From Candidatus Terasakiella magnetica (GTDB lineage Bacteria; Pseudomonadota; Alphaproteobacteria; Rhodospirillales; Terasakiellaceae): a stretch of 64,000 nucleotides of DNA. The notes below the pieces were generated by a model. That model ran no database searches. It was not told where the DNA came from and was given only the letters and a program-made list of their open reading frames with translations. Where the stretch lies: NCBI RefSeq assembly GCF_900093605.1, contig NZ_FLYE01000047.1:124001-188000 (forward strand). The letters are read 5' to 3'. Shown in pieces: positions 19,614 to 27,450 of the stretch. Each line of letters starts with the position of its first letter. Position 1 is the first letter of the stretch. A program made the position numbers and the translations under genes.

Positions 19614-19935
19614 TTTCTGGGTTAAGAAACAAAAAAAGAGCCGCCCCGACGTCGAAAATCATGGGCAGCTCTTTAAGCAAAAGATGCTTATGAAATGTAG
19701 TTTGACACTATCAATAAGTCAAGCGTTCTGCGGTTTATAAGTACTTTTTCTTTGGCTGGGGCCAATGGAAAATGAACAAAAGATGCTTAATGGCCCAGAA
19801 AGTAGGAAAATATGCGGAATTTTTAAATTTCGTGATGTAATCCTCAGTATAATTCTACCGAAAATAGATCTAAACTTATCTCAAGTTAGTCCTTTTGACC
19901 CGATTCGCATGGACCAAAAAACCATGTTTTCTTTC

Positions 19936-19963
19936 TCTTATGGTGTTGCCATGAGAAGGAGGG
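19936..19963 (+). promoter_or_regulatory. Hairpin immediately before the repC Shine-Dalgarno
   Basis: TCTTATGG (19936-19943) pairs with CCATGAGA (19949-19956), one G-U pair included. It directly abuts the SD AGGAGGG at 19957-19963. A second small hairpin, CATGG/CCATG, lies at 19909-19925. In repABC plasmids, repC translation is controlled by an SD-occluding structure and an antisense RNA in this position. That comparison is inference. Confidence 0.5.
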
Positions 19964-19970
19964 TGGCTCA

Positions 19971-21434
19971 ATGACTTTAGCAGTAGAACAGGGGTTACTC
20001 TCTCTTGATGTTGCAGAGGTTATGCGTAGTGCGCAGAGTACACGAAAAACCACATCTCAAAGGCGTTTAACGGAAAGTTTAGTTAAGGATTATAGGGGGT
20101 TACCAGATTATCAGATTAAAGAACGTTGGGAAGTTATTGAAATTTTACGCCGCGTAAAAAAAGATATCGGCCTGACAGATGATCTAATCAATCACATTGA
20201 ATATATTATGAAACGAATCCCGGTTGCGGAATGGGAGCCTGGTGGTTGCCCAGTTTTCTATCAATCGGTCATTAATCAGGCAAAAGACCTGCAATTAACT
20301 GATAGAGCGATTCGGTATCGAGAAAATAAATTAGCCGATCTTGGCTTTCTTGCTTTTTATGATAGCTCAAATGGTCGTCGTTACCCCATTAAAATAAATA
20401 ATCATGTTGTAAAAGCTTTTGGTGTTTCACTTGTCCCGCTGATGATGAGAGTTGATGAGCTTCGTCGTGAGGATTATGAGTACAAACAAAATCTTCTTCA
20501 TTGGAAACATTGTCGTCAAGAAATTGCTGCAATTAGACGACGTATTACTAATTTCATTGCTGACTGCTGCGAAAATTTTGAGGATTTAGATGAATTTATC
20601 ATCGAATGGTCTTCAAGATGGAAAGCTGTGCGTCCTGTACGTTCTTCTGACAGTTTAAAGAGCCTTGTGGGCCGACTTGAAGTTTTACGCGAGCTTGAAG
20701 ACGAAATATTATCTGTTATAGCTGCATGTGAAGGCAGTGGAAAAACATGTGAACAGGAAGAAGCTGAGGCTGGGAAAACCTGTGGATTGACGCAAAATAT
20801 TTCCGCCACGCCTGAAACTGATTTCCGTCACATAGATACCAATACAGAATCCGATATCTCTAAAGGATATTACAGTAATCCGCCTGAGCATAGCTCTGGG
20901 GATAATATTGAACAGTGTTCGCCTAAAGGCTCACAAGAGGGCGGTCTTGATGTGAGCAAAGCTCACACCGCCCCTGTAAATGCCTCCCAAGGAGAGGCTT
21001 GCGCGCAAAATCGAGAAAGCAAGGGCAAAGAGTGGCGTCCTGCCTCTGATTATGGAGAGTATGAACATCTCTCAGGCGCTGAATATCTCACCCCAGCCCA
21101 TATTTACGAGGCGTCTTGCTCAGATTTCCGTCAAGCTGTTGATCGAGTTACCAATGGGGCCAAGGCAGATGAGTTATCTGTAAATGACATCAAACTTGCA
21201 GCAGAATATCTCCAGCCCTTCCTCAATGTTTCTCCTTATACGTGGAAAAATGCCAATCAAACCATTGGGCGCTACGGGGCCGCGATTGGGTTAATGCTGG
21301 CTTGTCGCCCAAATGTGCGCATAGCTGGTGCTTATCTCAATGAATTGATATCCCGCCAAAAGAAGGGCGAGCTTCACTTGCATAAATCGGTCTTTGGTAA
21401 GCTTTACAGGGCTAAAAAGGAGCGCGTTCAATGA
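19971..21434 (+). CDS. repC: RepC-type replication initiator (repABC plasmid family)
   Basis: RepC initiates replication of alphaproteobacterial repABC plasmids and related elements. The 487-residue protein has the family's two-part layout. The N-terminal half is a DNA-binding winged-helix region, with VIEILRRVKKDIGL and QLTDRAIRYRENKLADLGFLAFYDSSNGRRYP. A variable acidic linker follows (about residues 255-370), then a C-terminal domain with YLQPFLNVSPYTWKNANQTI. The start has a strong SD (AGGAGGG). No repA or repB neighbours exist; the only ParA-like gene is 29 kb away. The orphan repC next to a tRNA suggests an integrated plasmid or an element with a replicative phase. Confidence 0.85.
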   Translation: MTLAVEQGLLSLDVAEVMRSAQSTRKTTSQRRLTESLVKDYRGLPDYQIKERWEVIEILRRVKKDIGLTDDLINHIEYIMKRIPVAEWEPGGCPVFYQSVINQAKDLQLTDRAIRYRENKLADLGFLAFYDSSNGRRYPIKINNHVVKAFGVSLVPLMMRVDELRREDYEYKQNLLHWKHCRQEIAAIRRRITNFIADCCENFEDLDEFIIEWSSRWKAVRPVRSSDSLKSLVGRLEVLRELEDEILSVIAACEGSGKTCEQEEAEAGKTCGLTQNISATPETDFRHIDTNTESDISKGYYSNPPEHSSGDNIEQCSPKGSQEGGLDVSKAHTAPVNASQGEACAQNRESKGKEWRPASDYGEYEHLSGAEYLTPAHIYEASCSDFRQAVDRVTNGAKADELSVNDIKLAAEYLQPFLNVSPYTWKNANQTIGRYGAAIGLMLACRPNVRIAGAYLNELISRQKKGELHLHKSVFGKLYRAKKERVQ

Positions 21435-21970
21435 GGGGAATACTCTACCGTTTTTTCTTTCCAGCAATATGGAAGACAGAAGAAACCCATTTAAATTTAC
21501 ATTGGAATGAATACTCTAAGGGTCAGATCTTGGACGAAACAGTCGTCGAAGATAAAATTCTACCCTTGGTCAAGCTGTTAAATTATTCAGCTCGTGGTCT
21601 TAAAACGATAGCAAGTTGCCAGGGGCATTATTTCTCACAACAGCCACCCTATGTGTATTTTTATTGTCCTGTACCATTAGCTGCCGAGCTGGCAGAAGAA
21701 ATATATCAACTGAGCAGCGTAGCGCGTAAGACGTATTTTTCATGGTCCGTTGATCCCCTTTTTAATGAGGAGTTCAAAGTTTGCTTTACTTTGAAAGCTC
21801 ATGTTTTAAATCGGGCATGGAAAGAGCGCGTTAGCGGTCCGTTATATTGGCGTAAATGCCTTCAATCGGATTTTTCTAAACTAAAAGTGCTTATCGAAAA
21901 TATTCTCAAAAATCCTGAAAATGATATTGAGCATTTCCTCTGCAATAGGGGAGGTGCCAGACATGCCTAG
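21431..21970 (+). CDS. Unknown protein coupled to repC
   Basis: I do not recognise this 179-residue protein. It starts in the repC stop (ATGA overlap), so it is translated with repC. It is basic and aromatic-rich, with a central ASCQGHYFSQQPPYVYF segment and two further cysteines. There is no signal peptide or clear membrane helix. The pattern of a short Cys/His-containing segment near ASCQGH recalls small-molecule or nucleic-acid enzymes, but no family can be named. The 3' end overlaps the convergent zinc-ribbon gene. Confidence 0.65.
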   Translation: MRGILYRFFFPAIWKTEETHLNLHWNEYSKGQILDETVVEDKILPLVKLLNYSARGLKTIASCQGHYFSQQPPYVYFYCPVPLAAELAEEIYQLSSVARKTYFSWSVDPLFNEEFKVCFTLKAHVLNRAWKERVSGPLYWRKCLQSDFSKLKVLIENILKNPENDIEHFLCNRGGARHA

Positions 21971-22141
21971 ATACAAAATGATAATAATACCCGCAGCAAA
22001 GAACATTAGAGATAATAGACGTGTATTGGCATTCTTTTCTTGCTCACGTTTTAGTGCAAAGTCATATCCACAACCAGGACAAGCAGGGGCCGTCGAAGAA
22101 ACGCCTTCTTTAGTGCATTCAGGGCAAGAGATTAGGGCCAT
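21881..22141 (-). CDS. Small zinc-ribbon membrane protein
   Basis: This 86-residue protein starts with MALISCPECTKEGVSSTAPA and continues CPGCGYDF, a complete CPxC...CPGCG zinc ribbon. A charged linker and one membrane helix near residues 42-60 (LLSLMFFAAGIIIILYLGM) follow. Such ribbon-plus-helix proteins are widespread and of unknown function. An upstream in-frame start at 22237 exists, but the ribbon normally sits at the N-terminus, so the start at 22141 is preferred. It lies on the strand opposite to its neighbours. Confidence 0.7.
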   Translation of the reverse strand: MALISCPECTKEGVSSTAPACPGCGYDFALKREQEKNANTRLLSLMFFAAGIIIILYLGMSGTSPIAEEMLNIIFRIFENIFDKHF

Positions 22142-22241
22142 AAATTTTGTTCTTTCAGCTAAAGAGATTATATTGGGAACGTGGGCTAAGGTTAGGAGTA
22201 GCCTTGCTGCATATCTAAATTTATCAAACTCTAGCATAGCT

Positions 22242-22724
22242 ATGCAAAAGGCTGGAGTCCATAATCAGGTAAAAAAGGCGCAAAAACGCGGTAAATCAGT
22301 CTATTACGCTCTGGCTGTATGTAGTCTTTTTATGTCATTTCCTGTTTTTGCAGGCATTCCAGCCAAAGTCCTTTATGTGATCGATGGCGATACCTTTAAA
22401 GCCAAGCTGGACCTTGGCGCAGGTAAGGCCATGGTGACGAGTGTGCGCGTGGCCCATATTGACACCCCAGAAACCAAATGGGGTTTTGAATGTTTGGCAG
22501 AAAAAAGGGCAGGCTTACAGGCAAGCTCTTATGCCCGTTTCTTGTTGCGCGAGGGCTCACAGGTCCAGTTAAGCCACTTCAAAAAAGATAAATATGAAGG
22601 ACGGGTTGTTGCCCAAGTCACTTTGGGGGATGGGCGTGATTATGGCGCTGTGATGTTGTCGCAAAAACTGGCGGTTCCGTATGAGGGTGGGCGCAAACAA
22701 AAAATATGGTGTGGTGCAAAATGA
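22242..22724 (+). CDS. Secreted thermonuclease-like protein (SNase fold)
   Basis: This 160-residue protein has a signal peptide (basic start, hydrophobic LAVCSLFMSFPVFA, residues ~22-37) followed by a staphylococcal-nuclease domain. The core motifs IDGDTFKAKL, RVAHIDTPE and KYEGRVVAQVTLGDG hold the calcium-ligand and arginine positions of the family. SNase-like proteins are common on conjugative elements (ParB-like nuclease of IncP) and act in the periplasm. An open frame extends upstream to 21921, but that part is antiparallel to the zinc-ribbon gene; the start at 22242 gives a clean signal peptide. Confidence 0.82.
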   Translation: MQKAGVHNQVKKAQKRGKSVYYALAVCSLFMSFPVFAGIPAKVLYVIDGDTFKAKLDLGAGKAMVTSVRVAHIDTPETKWGFECLAEKRAGLQASSYARFLLREGSQVQLSHFKKDKYEGRVVAQVTLGDGRDYGAVMLSQKLAVPYEGGRKQKIWCGAK

Positions 22725-22849
22725 GTTATGACGCAAAAATCCAACGGACCTTGCGCCAAAGCAATTTTGGTAAGAGCCGATCAGCTTTGTGGTGGTGGGT
22801 TTCAGACCTGATTGATTTTATGCGCTTGCTTAAAAAGGGGCGCGTTTGA
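22721..22849 (+). CDS. Small coupled ORF, 42 residues
   Basis: This short frame starts in the nuclease stop (ATGA) and its stop overlaps the next start (TGATG), so a three-gene translational chain is likely. The product is basic with a tryptophan run (ALWWWVSDLIDFMRLL), possibly membrane-associating. I do not recognise it. The support is the tight coupling on both sides. Confidence 0.5.
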   Translation: MSYDAKIQRTLRQSNFGKSRSALWWWVSDLIDFMRLLKKGRV

Positions 22850-23043
22850 TGAAGGACAAGATTTTCTTTCGAGAGGCGGTTGCGGCCATGGAGGAGGCTT
22901 TAGCCTCCGGTGCCTTATCCGGTCTGGATAACGCAGAAAACTTTATTGGTAATTATAAATATGTAGGGACACACCCAGAGCGCGGCGACATTTTCCAGCA
23001 TCGTCAAACACAGGCCTTTTTGGTCGCTGAGAGGGTCACATGA
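22849..23043 (+). CDS. Small coupled ORF, 64 residues
   Basis: The ATG at 22849 overlaps the preceding stop. The product is a small soluble protein with an alanine-rich helix (REAVAAMEEALASGALSGL) and a polar C-terminal half with HPERGDIFQHRQTQAF. It has no recognised family. Its stop overlaps the start of a further 36-codon frame. Confidence 0.55.
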   Translation: MKDKIFFREAVAAMEEALASGALSGLDNAENFIGNYKYVGTHPERGDIFQHRQTQAFLVAERVT

Positions 23044-23150
23044 CACCATTCCTGTATACGTCACCAAAATCCACTGAGATTTTACCTGTTTTAACTCTTC
23101 TTTTTCACTTTCAGGCCCAATTTAAGCTTGATTGTGGTGAAGAATACTAG
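23040..23150 (+). CDS. Very small coupled ORF, 36 residues
   Basis: It starts at an ATG overlapping the previous stop and encodes a hydrophobic peptide (ILPVLTLLFHFQ). It is the end of the chain nuclease-42-64-36, just before a terminator. It could be a membrane micropeptide or chance; the evidence is only position and coupling. Confidence 0.3.
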   Translation: MTPFLYTSPKSTEILPVLTLLFHFQAQFKLDCGEEY

Positions 23151-23184
23151 TATTCATCACCATATGGTTAATCAAGTCTCCCTT

Positions 23185-23230
23185 GTCCCCGCGTTTTTCC
23201 CGACCCAAACGGCGCGGGGACCTTTTCTTT
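23185..23230 (+). terminator. Intrinsic terminator
   Basis: GTCCCCGCG (23185-23193) pairs with CGCGGGGAC (23213-23221), 9 bp, followed by CTTTTCTTT. It closes the nuclease transcript and separates it from the recombinase, which argues for the recombinase start at 23267 rather than further upstream. Confidence 0.8.
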
Positions 23231-23266
23231 CTTGTCAGCTTTACACTCCTGCGCCATATTGCGCCC

Positions 23267-23863
23267 ATGGAAGAACAAAGCCTCTACGAAGAAGATGGGG
23301 AGCCCCGCTACCTCACACAAGCAGAATGCAAAAAACTGCTGGCCTGTCTCAAAGATTGGCCGGATGTAGAGGCGCGTTATTTTATCAAGTTTCTCTATTT
23401 CACCGGGACACGTCTTGGCGAGGCATTATTAATATTGCCAAGCCATTTTCGTTTCGATCTCATGGCCGTCATGGTGCCGACTTTAAAGAGAAGGCAGAAG
23501 AAAAAACCCTTGCGTCGTATCGACCTGCCAAAACAAGTAATGGAAGAGTTGGACGCGGCCTTTTCGTTGCGTTTACGCCAAAAAGAAGAAGAACAAGCTC
23601 CCTTATGGAGCTGGCACAAAAATACAGCTTTACGTCGGGTGAAAAAGATCATGCTGGAGGCAGGCTTGACGCGCAAAGCGGCCACGGCCAAAGCCTTGCG
23701 CCATGCCTTTGGGGTGCGCGCTATTCAAAAGGGCGTGGATTTGGTCACGCTACAAGACCTCATGGGTCACGCCGATATCAACAATACCGCGCTTTATGCC
23801 CGAGCCATGGGCAAGGAGCGACGCGAGATCACCAGCAAACTTTGGGACGACGAGGAAATCTAG
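23267..23863 (+). CDS. Minimal tyrosine recombinase, 198 residues
   Basis: This is a tyrosine recombinase made of little more than the catalytic domain. Catalytic residues can be read as R in TGTRLGEALLI, the HxxR pair in LRHAFGVRAI, the late H in LMGHADINNTALYARAMG, and the tyrosine (ALYARA) a few residues later. The SAM-like core-binding domain of XerC/D is missing or reduced to about 25 residues. The start at 23267 is preferred because an upstream terminator ends at 23230. It could control excision, an inversion or dimer resolution of the element. No att or dif site is recognised near it. Confidence 0.8.
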   Translation: MEEQSLYEEDGEPRYLTQAECKKLLACLKDWPDVEARYFIKFLYFTGTRLGEALLILPSHFRFDLMAVMVPTLKRRQKKKPLRRIDLPKQVMEELDAAFSLRLRQKEEEQAPLWSWHKNTALRRVKKIMLEAGLTRKAATAKALRHAFGVRAIQKGVDLVTLQDLMGHADINNTALYARAMGKERREITSKLWDDEEI

Positions 23864-23912
23864 AATTTTCCCTCAAAGCTGTGTCCCTTAATCTATCAAA
23901 GGGGCAGCTCTA

Positions 23913-24167
23913 ATGGCGTCACAAACATTCATCAAAAAAGACATCTTTACTCTGGTTCAAGAAATCCATGATCTTGTAAAAAAAGAAGGCTATCAGCCCC
24001 ATGAGATCATTGATGTTTATCAATCTCTCGTGATCAGCAGCTTTTTAGGTATGTGTGATACAGAGGAACAAATCGACAAATTACATGAAGGCTTTAGAAA
24101 TCGCTTGAAAAAAAGCATTGAAGCCCATCGCGATCAGGACGGTTATGTCGCCAAAGGTGAAGCATGA
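23913..24167 (+). CDS. Unknown small helical protein
   Basis: This 84-residue protein is predicted largely helical, with DIFTLVQEIHDLVKKEGY and TEEQIDKLHEGFRNRLKKSI, and charged. It is not recognised. Its stop overlaps the start of the LuxR-type regulator (ATGA), and it probably belongs to that regulator's operon, upstream of the pilus locus. Confidence 0.65.
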   Translation: MASQTFIKKDIFTLVQEIHDLVKKEGYQPHEIIDVYQSLVISSFLGMCDTEEQIDKLHEGFRNRLKKSIEAHRDQDGYVAKGEA

Positions 24168-24751
24168 GAATTTTAATTGCCCATCCTTTGGATATTATTC
24201 GTCAGGGCTTATGCGTTAAAGTCGCAGAGCAATATCCCCATGCCTTAATCATTGAGGCCGATAACGCACAAGCTGTGATTGATCAGCTTTTGTGTAAAGA
24301 ACAATTTGATATGGCTCTGATCGATTATCACATGTTCAGCCTTGAAGAGATGAAGGGCGTGGTGGGCAATAGAGAGGATAGTTGTCATTATGTTTGGATC
24401 AAAAGATACATCAATGAGCTCGATATTGAACAGGCGCAAAAAATTGACCTCAGTGGGGTAATCTCTACAGATTATAATACAATGGTTTTGAAATCTGCGC
24501 TTGGTCTAATCATGGGCGGGGAATGTCATTTTATCGTCTCTTCACGACATGCAGAGCCTTTTAATAGCTTAACTCGTTTAGAGCAGAAAGTTTTAGCTCT
24601 TATTGTAGCTGGTAAAAGCAATAAACAAATTCAAAGAGCTTTAAATATGACAGAGCGTCGTAATAAACAAATACAAAACAAACTTTATAAATGTTTTAAA
24701 GTAACAGGCAGAGTACCTTTAGCTGTCAAAACTTGTCAATATTGCCAATAG
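24164..24751 (+). CDS. LuxR/NarL-type response regulator
   Basis: This 195-residue protein has an N-terminal receiver-like domain and a C-terminal LuxR helix-turn-helix, LTRLEQKVLALIVAGKSNKQIQRAL, from about residue 133. The phospho-acceptor position is present (ALIDYHM), but the usual acidic pair near the start is degenerate (LIAHPLD), so phosphorylation-dependent control is doubtful. It sits 144 bp upstream of the secretin gene, facing it, and is the obvious candidate regulator of the pilus locus. A small inverted repeat, GGTAG/CTACC, at 24781-24793 in the gap is a possible operator. Confidence 0.85.
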   Translation: MRILIAHPLDIIRQGLCVKVAEQYPHALIIEADNAQAVIDQLLCKEQFDMALIDYHMFSLEEMKGVVGNREDSCHYVWIKRYINELDIEQAQKIDLSGVISTDYNTMVLKSALGLIMGGECHFIVSSRHAEPFNSLTRLEQKVLALIVAGKSNKQIQRALNMTERRNKQIQNKLYKCFKVTGRVPLAVKTCQYCQ

Positions 24752-24895
24752 CTATCGTATAAATACTTACTATACTATAGGGTAGTTGCTACCTTATCCA
24801 TATTAGCCAAAACGTCCCGCTTTCCTGTTTTATTTATAGTGTGCCACCTGATAATTTCGGCGGTGGTAGAACAGTAAATATTTAGGGGACGTAAC

Positions 24896-26860
24896 ATGGT
24901 TGCTCCGGTTTGGCGAAAACTCTTTTTATCTTCATCTTTGATGGTCCTTATGGCGGCTTGCTCAACGCGAGAGCCCCTAAAGGCGGATTTTCCAGACGCG
25001 CCAGAAAAACCCACGTTTGAAGAAAAACAATCCATGTTGGGCATGGCCGAAGAACCCGTTGTTGAAATCTTCCTACCTGAAAATAGTCTTGTGCCTCTGG
25101 TCAATAATGACTCTGATCCTTTGCCAGATATCACCATTAGTAACCTTAATCATAATGGCACTGCGCTTGATTTGTTTCGCGCCATTGCGGCAAAAGCAGG
25201 GATGCCCTTTGCCGTTCAAGGATCCATTGCCTTGACTGAGGAAAATTCTAAAGGTCGCGATGAAATCAAAGAAGACCGCTTTCCCATTGAGAATTATTCC
25301 GGCTCCCTGTTTGATATTTTAGAAGCGGCCTCAACCATCACAGGTCTGTTCTGGCAATATAAACATAAGATGTTAAAAGTCTCTAAAACACGACGCTTTA
25401 ATGTCTATGTGCCACCCGTTCAGGCAAGCAAGGATGCAAAAGGTAATTTATCCTCGGAAATTAAAACCCATATGACGGATTTGGGCGCGCAGAAGGTTAT
25501 TTATAATAATAACTCCATGTTGTCCTTTAGAGCCAACCGCTTTGTTTATGATGAAATTGCCGCCTATCTTAAAGAAGTCACAGAAAATCTCTCCGTTGTG
25601 GTGGCTGATATTCATATTTGGGAAGTCGCCTTAAGTGATGACAATAAACGCGGCCTTGATTTTCAGCAGTTAAACTATCAAGCAACAAAACTCGGAGCCT
25701 CTTTATCAGGCGGTGCACAGGTCACAGGCGGGGCCATTGCCGGGCTGACCTATGCAGGGGGGCGCTTTACCCTGAATTTATTAGCCTCCTTGCTCAATGA
25801 ACAAGGCACCTTGCAAACCGTGACAAAGCCCATTGTTCCGGTGCGCTCCGGTCAAAGAACTCAGTTTTCGGTAGGCAAAGAAACCCCCTATCTTTCTGAA
25901 GTGGGGGCCGTGGCCGTGGGCGATAGTCCGCAAACCACCTCTAAAATTGACTTTTTACAAACTGGTACAACAATTGATGTGGCCGCAAATTATATCAATG
26001 GTCTGGTCTATCTCGATATTAACTTGAGCGATACAGCCGCCACAGCTCCGCTTTCCATCACGCAAAATGGGCAGACCTCAACACAATATGAAACATCTAA
26101 AAACAAGATTGTGATCAATACGCCGATCTTGCCCGGTCATACCCATCTACAAGGCGGTTTAATTCGCTCAAAAGATCAGCGGATTTCTAAAGGCATCCCC
26201 CTGGGCAGTAGTCATATGATCCCCAGTGATGACCAAACCCTGATTGAGCGTAGTGAATATGTCATAGCCGTCACAACCCGTGTCCTGAAATATCGCGTAG
26301 CCCCAAGCCAAACCTCATTGCCCCCTGTGGTCTATCAAAGACCAGTACAGCAACCACAGCCGCAAGTTCAACAACGCACCCCCCAAAGAGCTATAACGCC
26401 ACAGCGCCAGCAGCGCCAAGCACCGCATCTGTGGCAAAAAAGACAATCAAACAAGAGACAGCAACAGCCTTATCCTTTGTTTGAATATGAGAAAAGTGCG
26501 CCCCTTCAGCCGCGCCCAGCTCCGACAAAATCTGTGGAATCTTATGAGCTCCCCCCATTTCCATCACCACGTGGTGAAGGATTAGAGCGTCAAAACGGGA
26601 TTGAGCAAAAAATTGAAGCTGAAGGTTTTTATCACGTCACACCTAAGGTGCAAAATATCAGCTTCAGCCCGGCGACCTCTTCCATGTTTAGGCGGGTCAA
26701 AAGGATCAAAAAAACACCGCCTAAATCCTATAATGAAGGGGTGATGAAAGCAGTTGCCATTAAGCTGTGCGGCTCAGTTAAACCCGCCTGCGTGAATATG
26801 GAAATGGAGCGTATGAAAGCGCTCATAACCCAAACATCAATGGAGGAAATAAGCCTATGA
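24896..26860 (+). CDS. PilN-like secretin of a type IVb pilus
   Basis: This outer-membrane secretin lipoprotein is the exit channel of the pilus. It has 654 residues. The lipoprotein signal ends in LMAAC (C22). The N-terminal periplasmic region contains the ALDLFRAIAAKAGMPFAVQG secretin/TonB short-domain pattern. The secretin core runs from about residue 225 to 470 (VADIHIWEVALSDDNKRGLDF, VPVRSGQRTQFSVGKETPYL, and the LPGHTHLQGGLI segment). The C-terminal 180 residues are proline/glutamine-rich and end with a small structured tail. It is first in a run of closely spaced genes to 37415. PilN of plasmid R64 is the nearest known type. Confidence 0.88.
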   Translation: MVAPVWRKLFLSSSLMVLMAACSTREPLKADFPDAPEKPTFEEKQSMLGMAEEPVVEIFLPENSLVPLVNNDSDPLPDITISNLNHNGTALDLFRAIAAKAGMPFAVQGSIALTEENSKGRDEIKEDRFPIENYSGSLFDILEAASTITGLFWQYKHKMLKVSKTRRFNVYVPPVQASKDAKGNLSSEIKTHMTDLGAQKVIYNNNSMLSFRANRFVYDEIAAYLKEVTENLSVVVADIHIWEVALSDDNKRGLDFQQLNYQATKLGASLSGGAQVTGGAIAGLTYAGGRFTLNLLASLLNEQGTLQTVTKPIVPVRSGQRTQFSVGKETPYLSEVGAVAVGDSPQTTSKIDFLQTGTTIDVAANYINGLVYLDINLSDTAATAPLSITQNGQTSTQYETSKNKIVINTPILPGHTHLQGGLIRSKDQRISKGIPLGSSHMIPSDDQTLIERSEYVIAVTTRVLKYRVAPSQTSLPPVVYQRPVQQPQPQVQQRTPQRAITPQRQQRQAPHLWQKRQSNKRQQQPYPLFEYEKSAPLQPRPAPTKSVESYELPPFPSPRGEGLERQNGIEQKIEAEGFYHVTPKVQNISFSPATSSMFRRVKRIKKTPPKSYNEGVMKAVAIKLCGSVKPACVNMEMERMKALITQTSMEEISL

Positions 26861-27447
26861 CTTTTTCCTCTTTCCTGTATAACACGAGTTTGAACCCTAT
26901 GGTTCAAGCACCGGAAGGGTGGGATTTAAGCCTCCCCCATAGTACTGTTCTACCAAATAGAGCTATGTCCAAGGCTAAGGTGGTCCTCACCTGTCTCACC
27001 CTTCTAAGCTTATCATCTGGGCCGCTTTTAGCTGAAATTCGTAGCCCGTTTAAAACAGCGCCTGCGCCCTTGATGGAAAATCAAGTTGAAACTCAACAAT
27101 CATACGGCCCCCTTGCGCCCAATGGGTCAGGCTGGCTTGATCGTATTTTAAGAGCCGATAGCAGCGCTTTTGATATTGCCTCTTATGAAGACTATCTGTT
27201 GCAAAATACCGCCCCGGCAAAAGCTGAACTGAGCGACTTGAAGGTCTTGACCACCTTAAAAACACAGCAAGGGCAAAAAGAAAGCTATTCAGCCCTAATC
27301 CAGATCGATGAGCAGAAATATACTGCCTTCCACGGCCAACCTCTGACCATTGGTTTTACTCGCTATCAGGTCAAGATTGAAGAGACCCGCGTAAGCTTAC
27401 TCCATAAAGGGCGCACAGCCCTTCAAGGGTCAATGTGGGGGGAATGA
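26857..27447 (+). CDS. PilP-like pilus assembly protein
   Basis: This 196-residue protein overlaps the secretin stop (ATGA). A strong SD (GGAGG, near 26841) supports the ATG at 26857. A hydrophobic segment at residues ~41-57 (VVLTCLTLLSLSSGPLLA) could be an internal anchor, or a signal peptide if translation starts at 26965 (MSKAK). The C-terminal half (YSALIQIDEQKYTAFHGQPLTIGF) resembles the small beta domain of PilP proteins, which link inner-membrane parts to the secretin. Position between secretin and ATPase matches pilP of R64-type loci. Similarity is otherwise low. Confidence 0.6.
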   Translation: MTFSSFLYNTSLNPMVQAPEGWDLSLPHSTVLPNRAMSKAKVVLTCLTLLSLSSGPLLAEIRSPFKTAPAPLMENQVETQQSYGPLAPNGSGWLDRILRADSSAFDIASYEDYLLQNTAPAKAELSDLKVLTTLKTQQGQKESYSALIQIDEQKYTAFHGQPLTIGFTRYQVKIEETRVSLLHKGRTALQGSMWGE

Positions 27448-27450
27448 GCC

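Noticed and set aside
19765-19974. 69-codon frame overlapping the repC start
   Set aside because: It spans the tRNA-distal gap, contains the hairpins before repC and has no recognisable product. A leader peptide coupled to repC is possible, but nothing beyond the overlap supports it.
21921-22241. N-terminal extension of the nuclease frame
   Set aside because: It is antiparallel to the zinc-ribbon gene and gives no signal peptide at its start; the start at 22242 does.
23128-23913. Long alternative frame over the small tyrosine recombinase
   Set aside because: It runs through a terminator and over the recombinase in another frame; the recombinase frame has the catalytic motifs.
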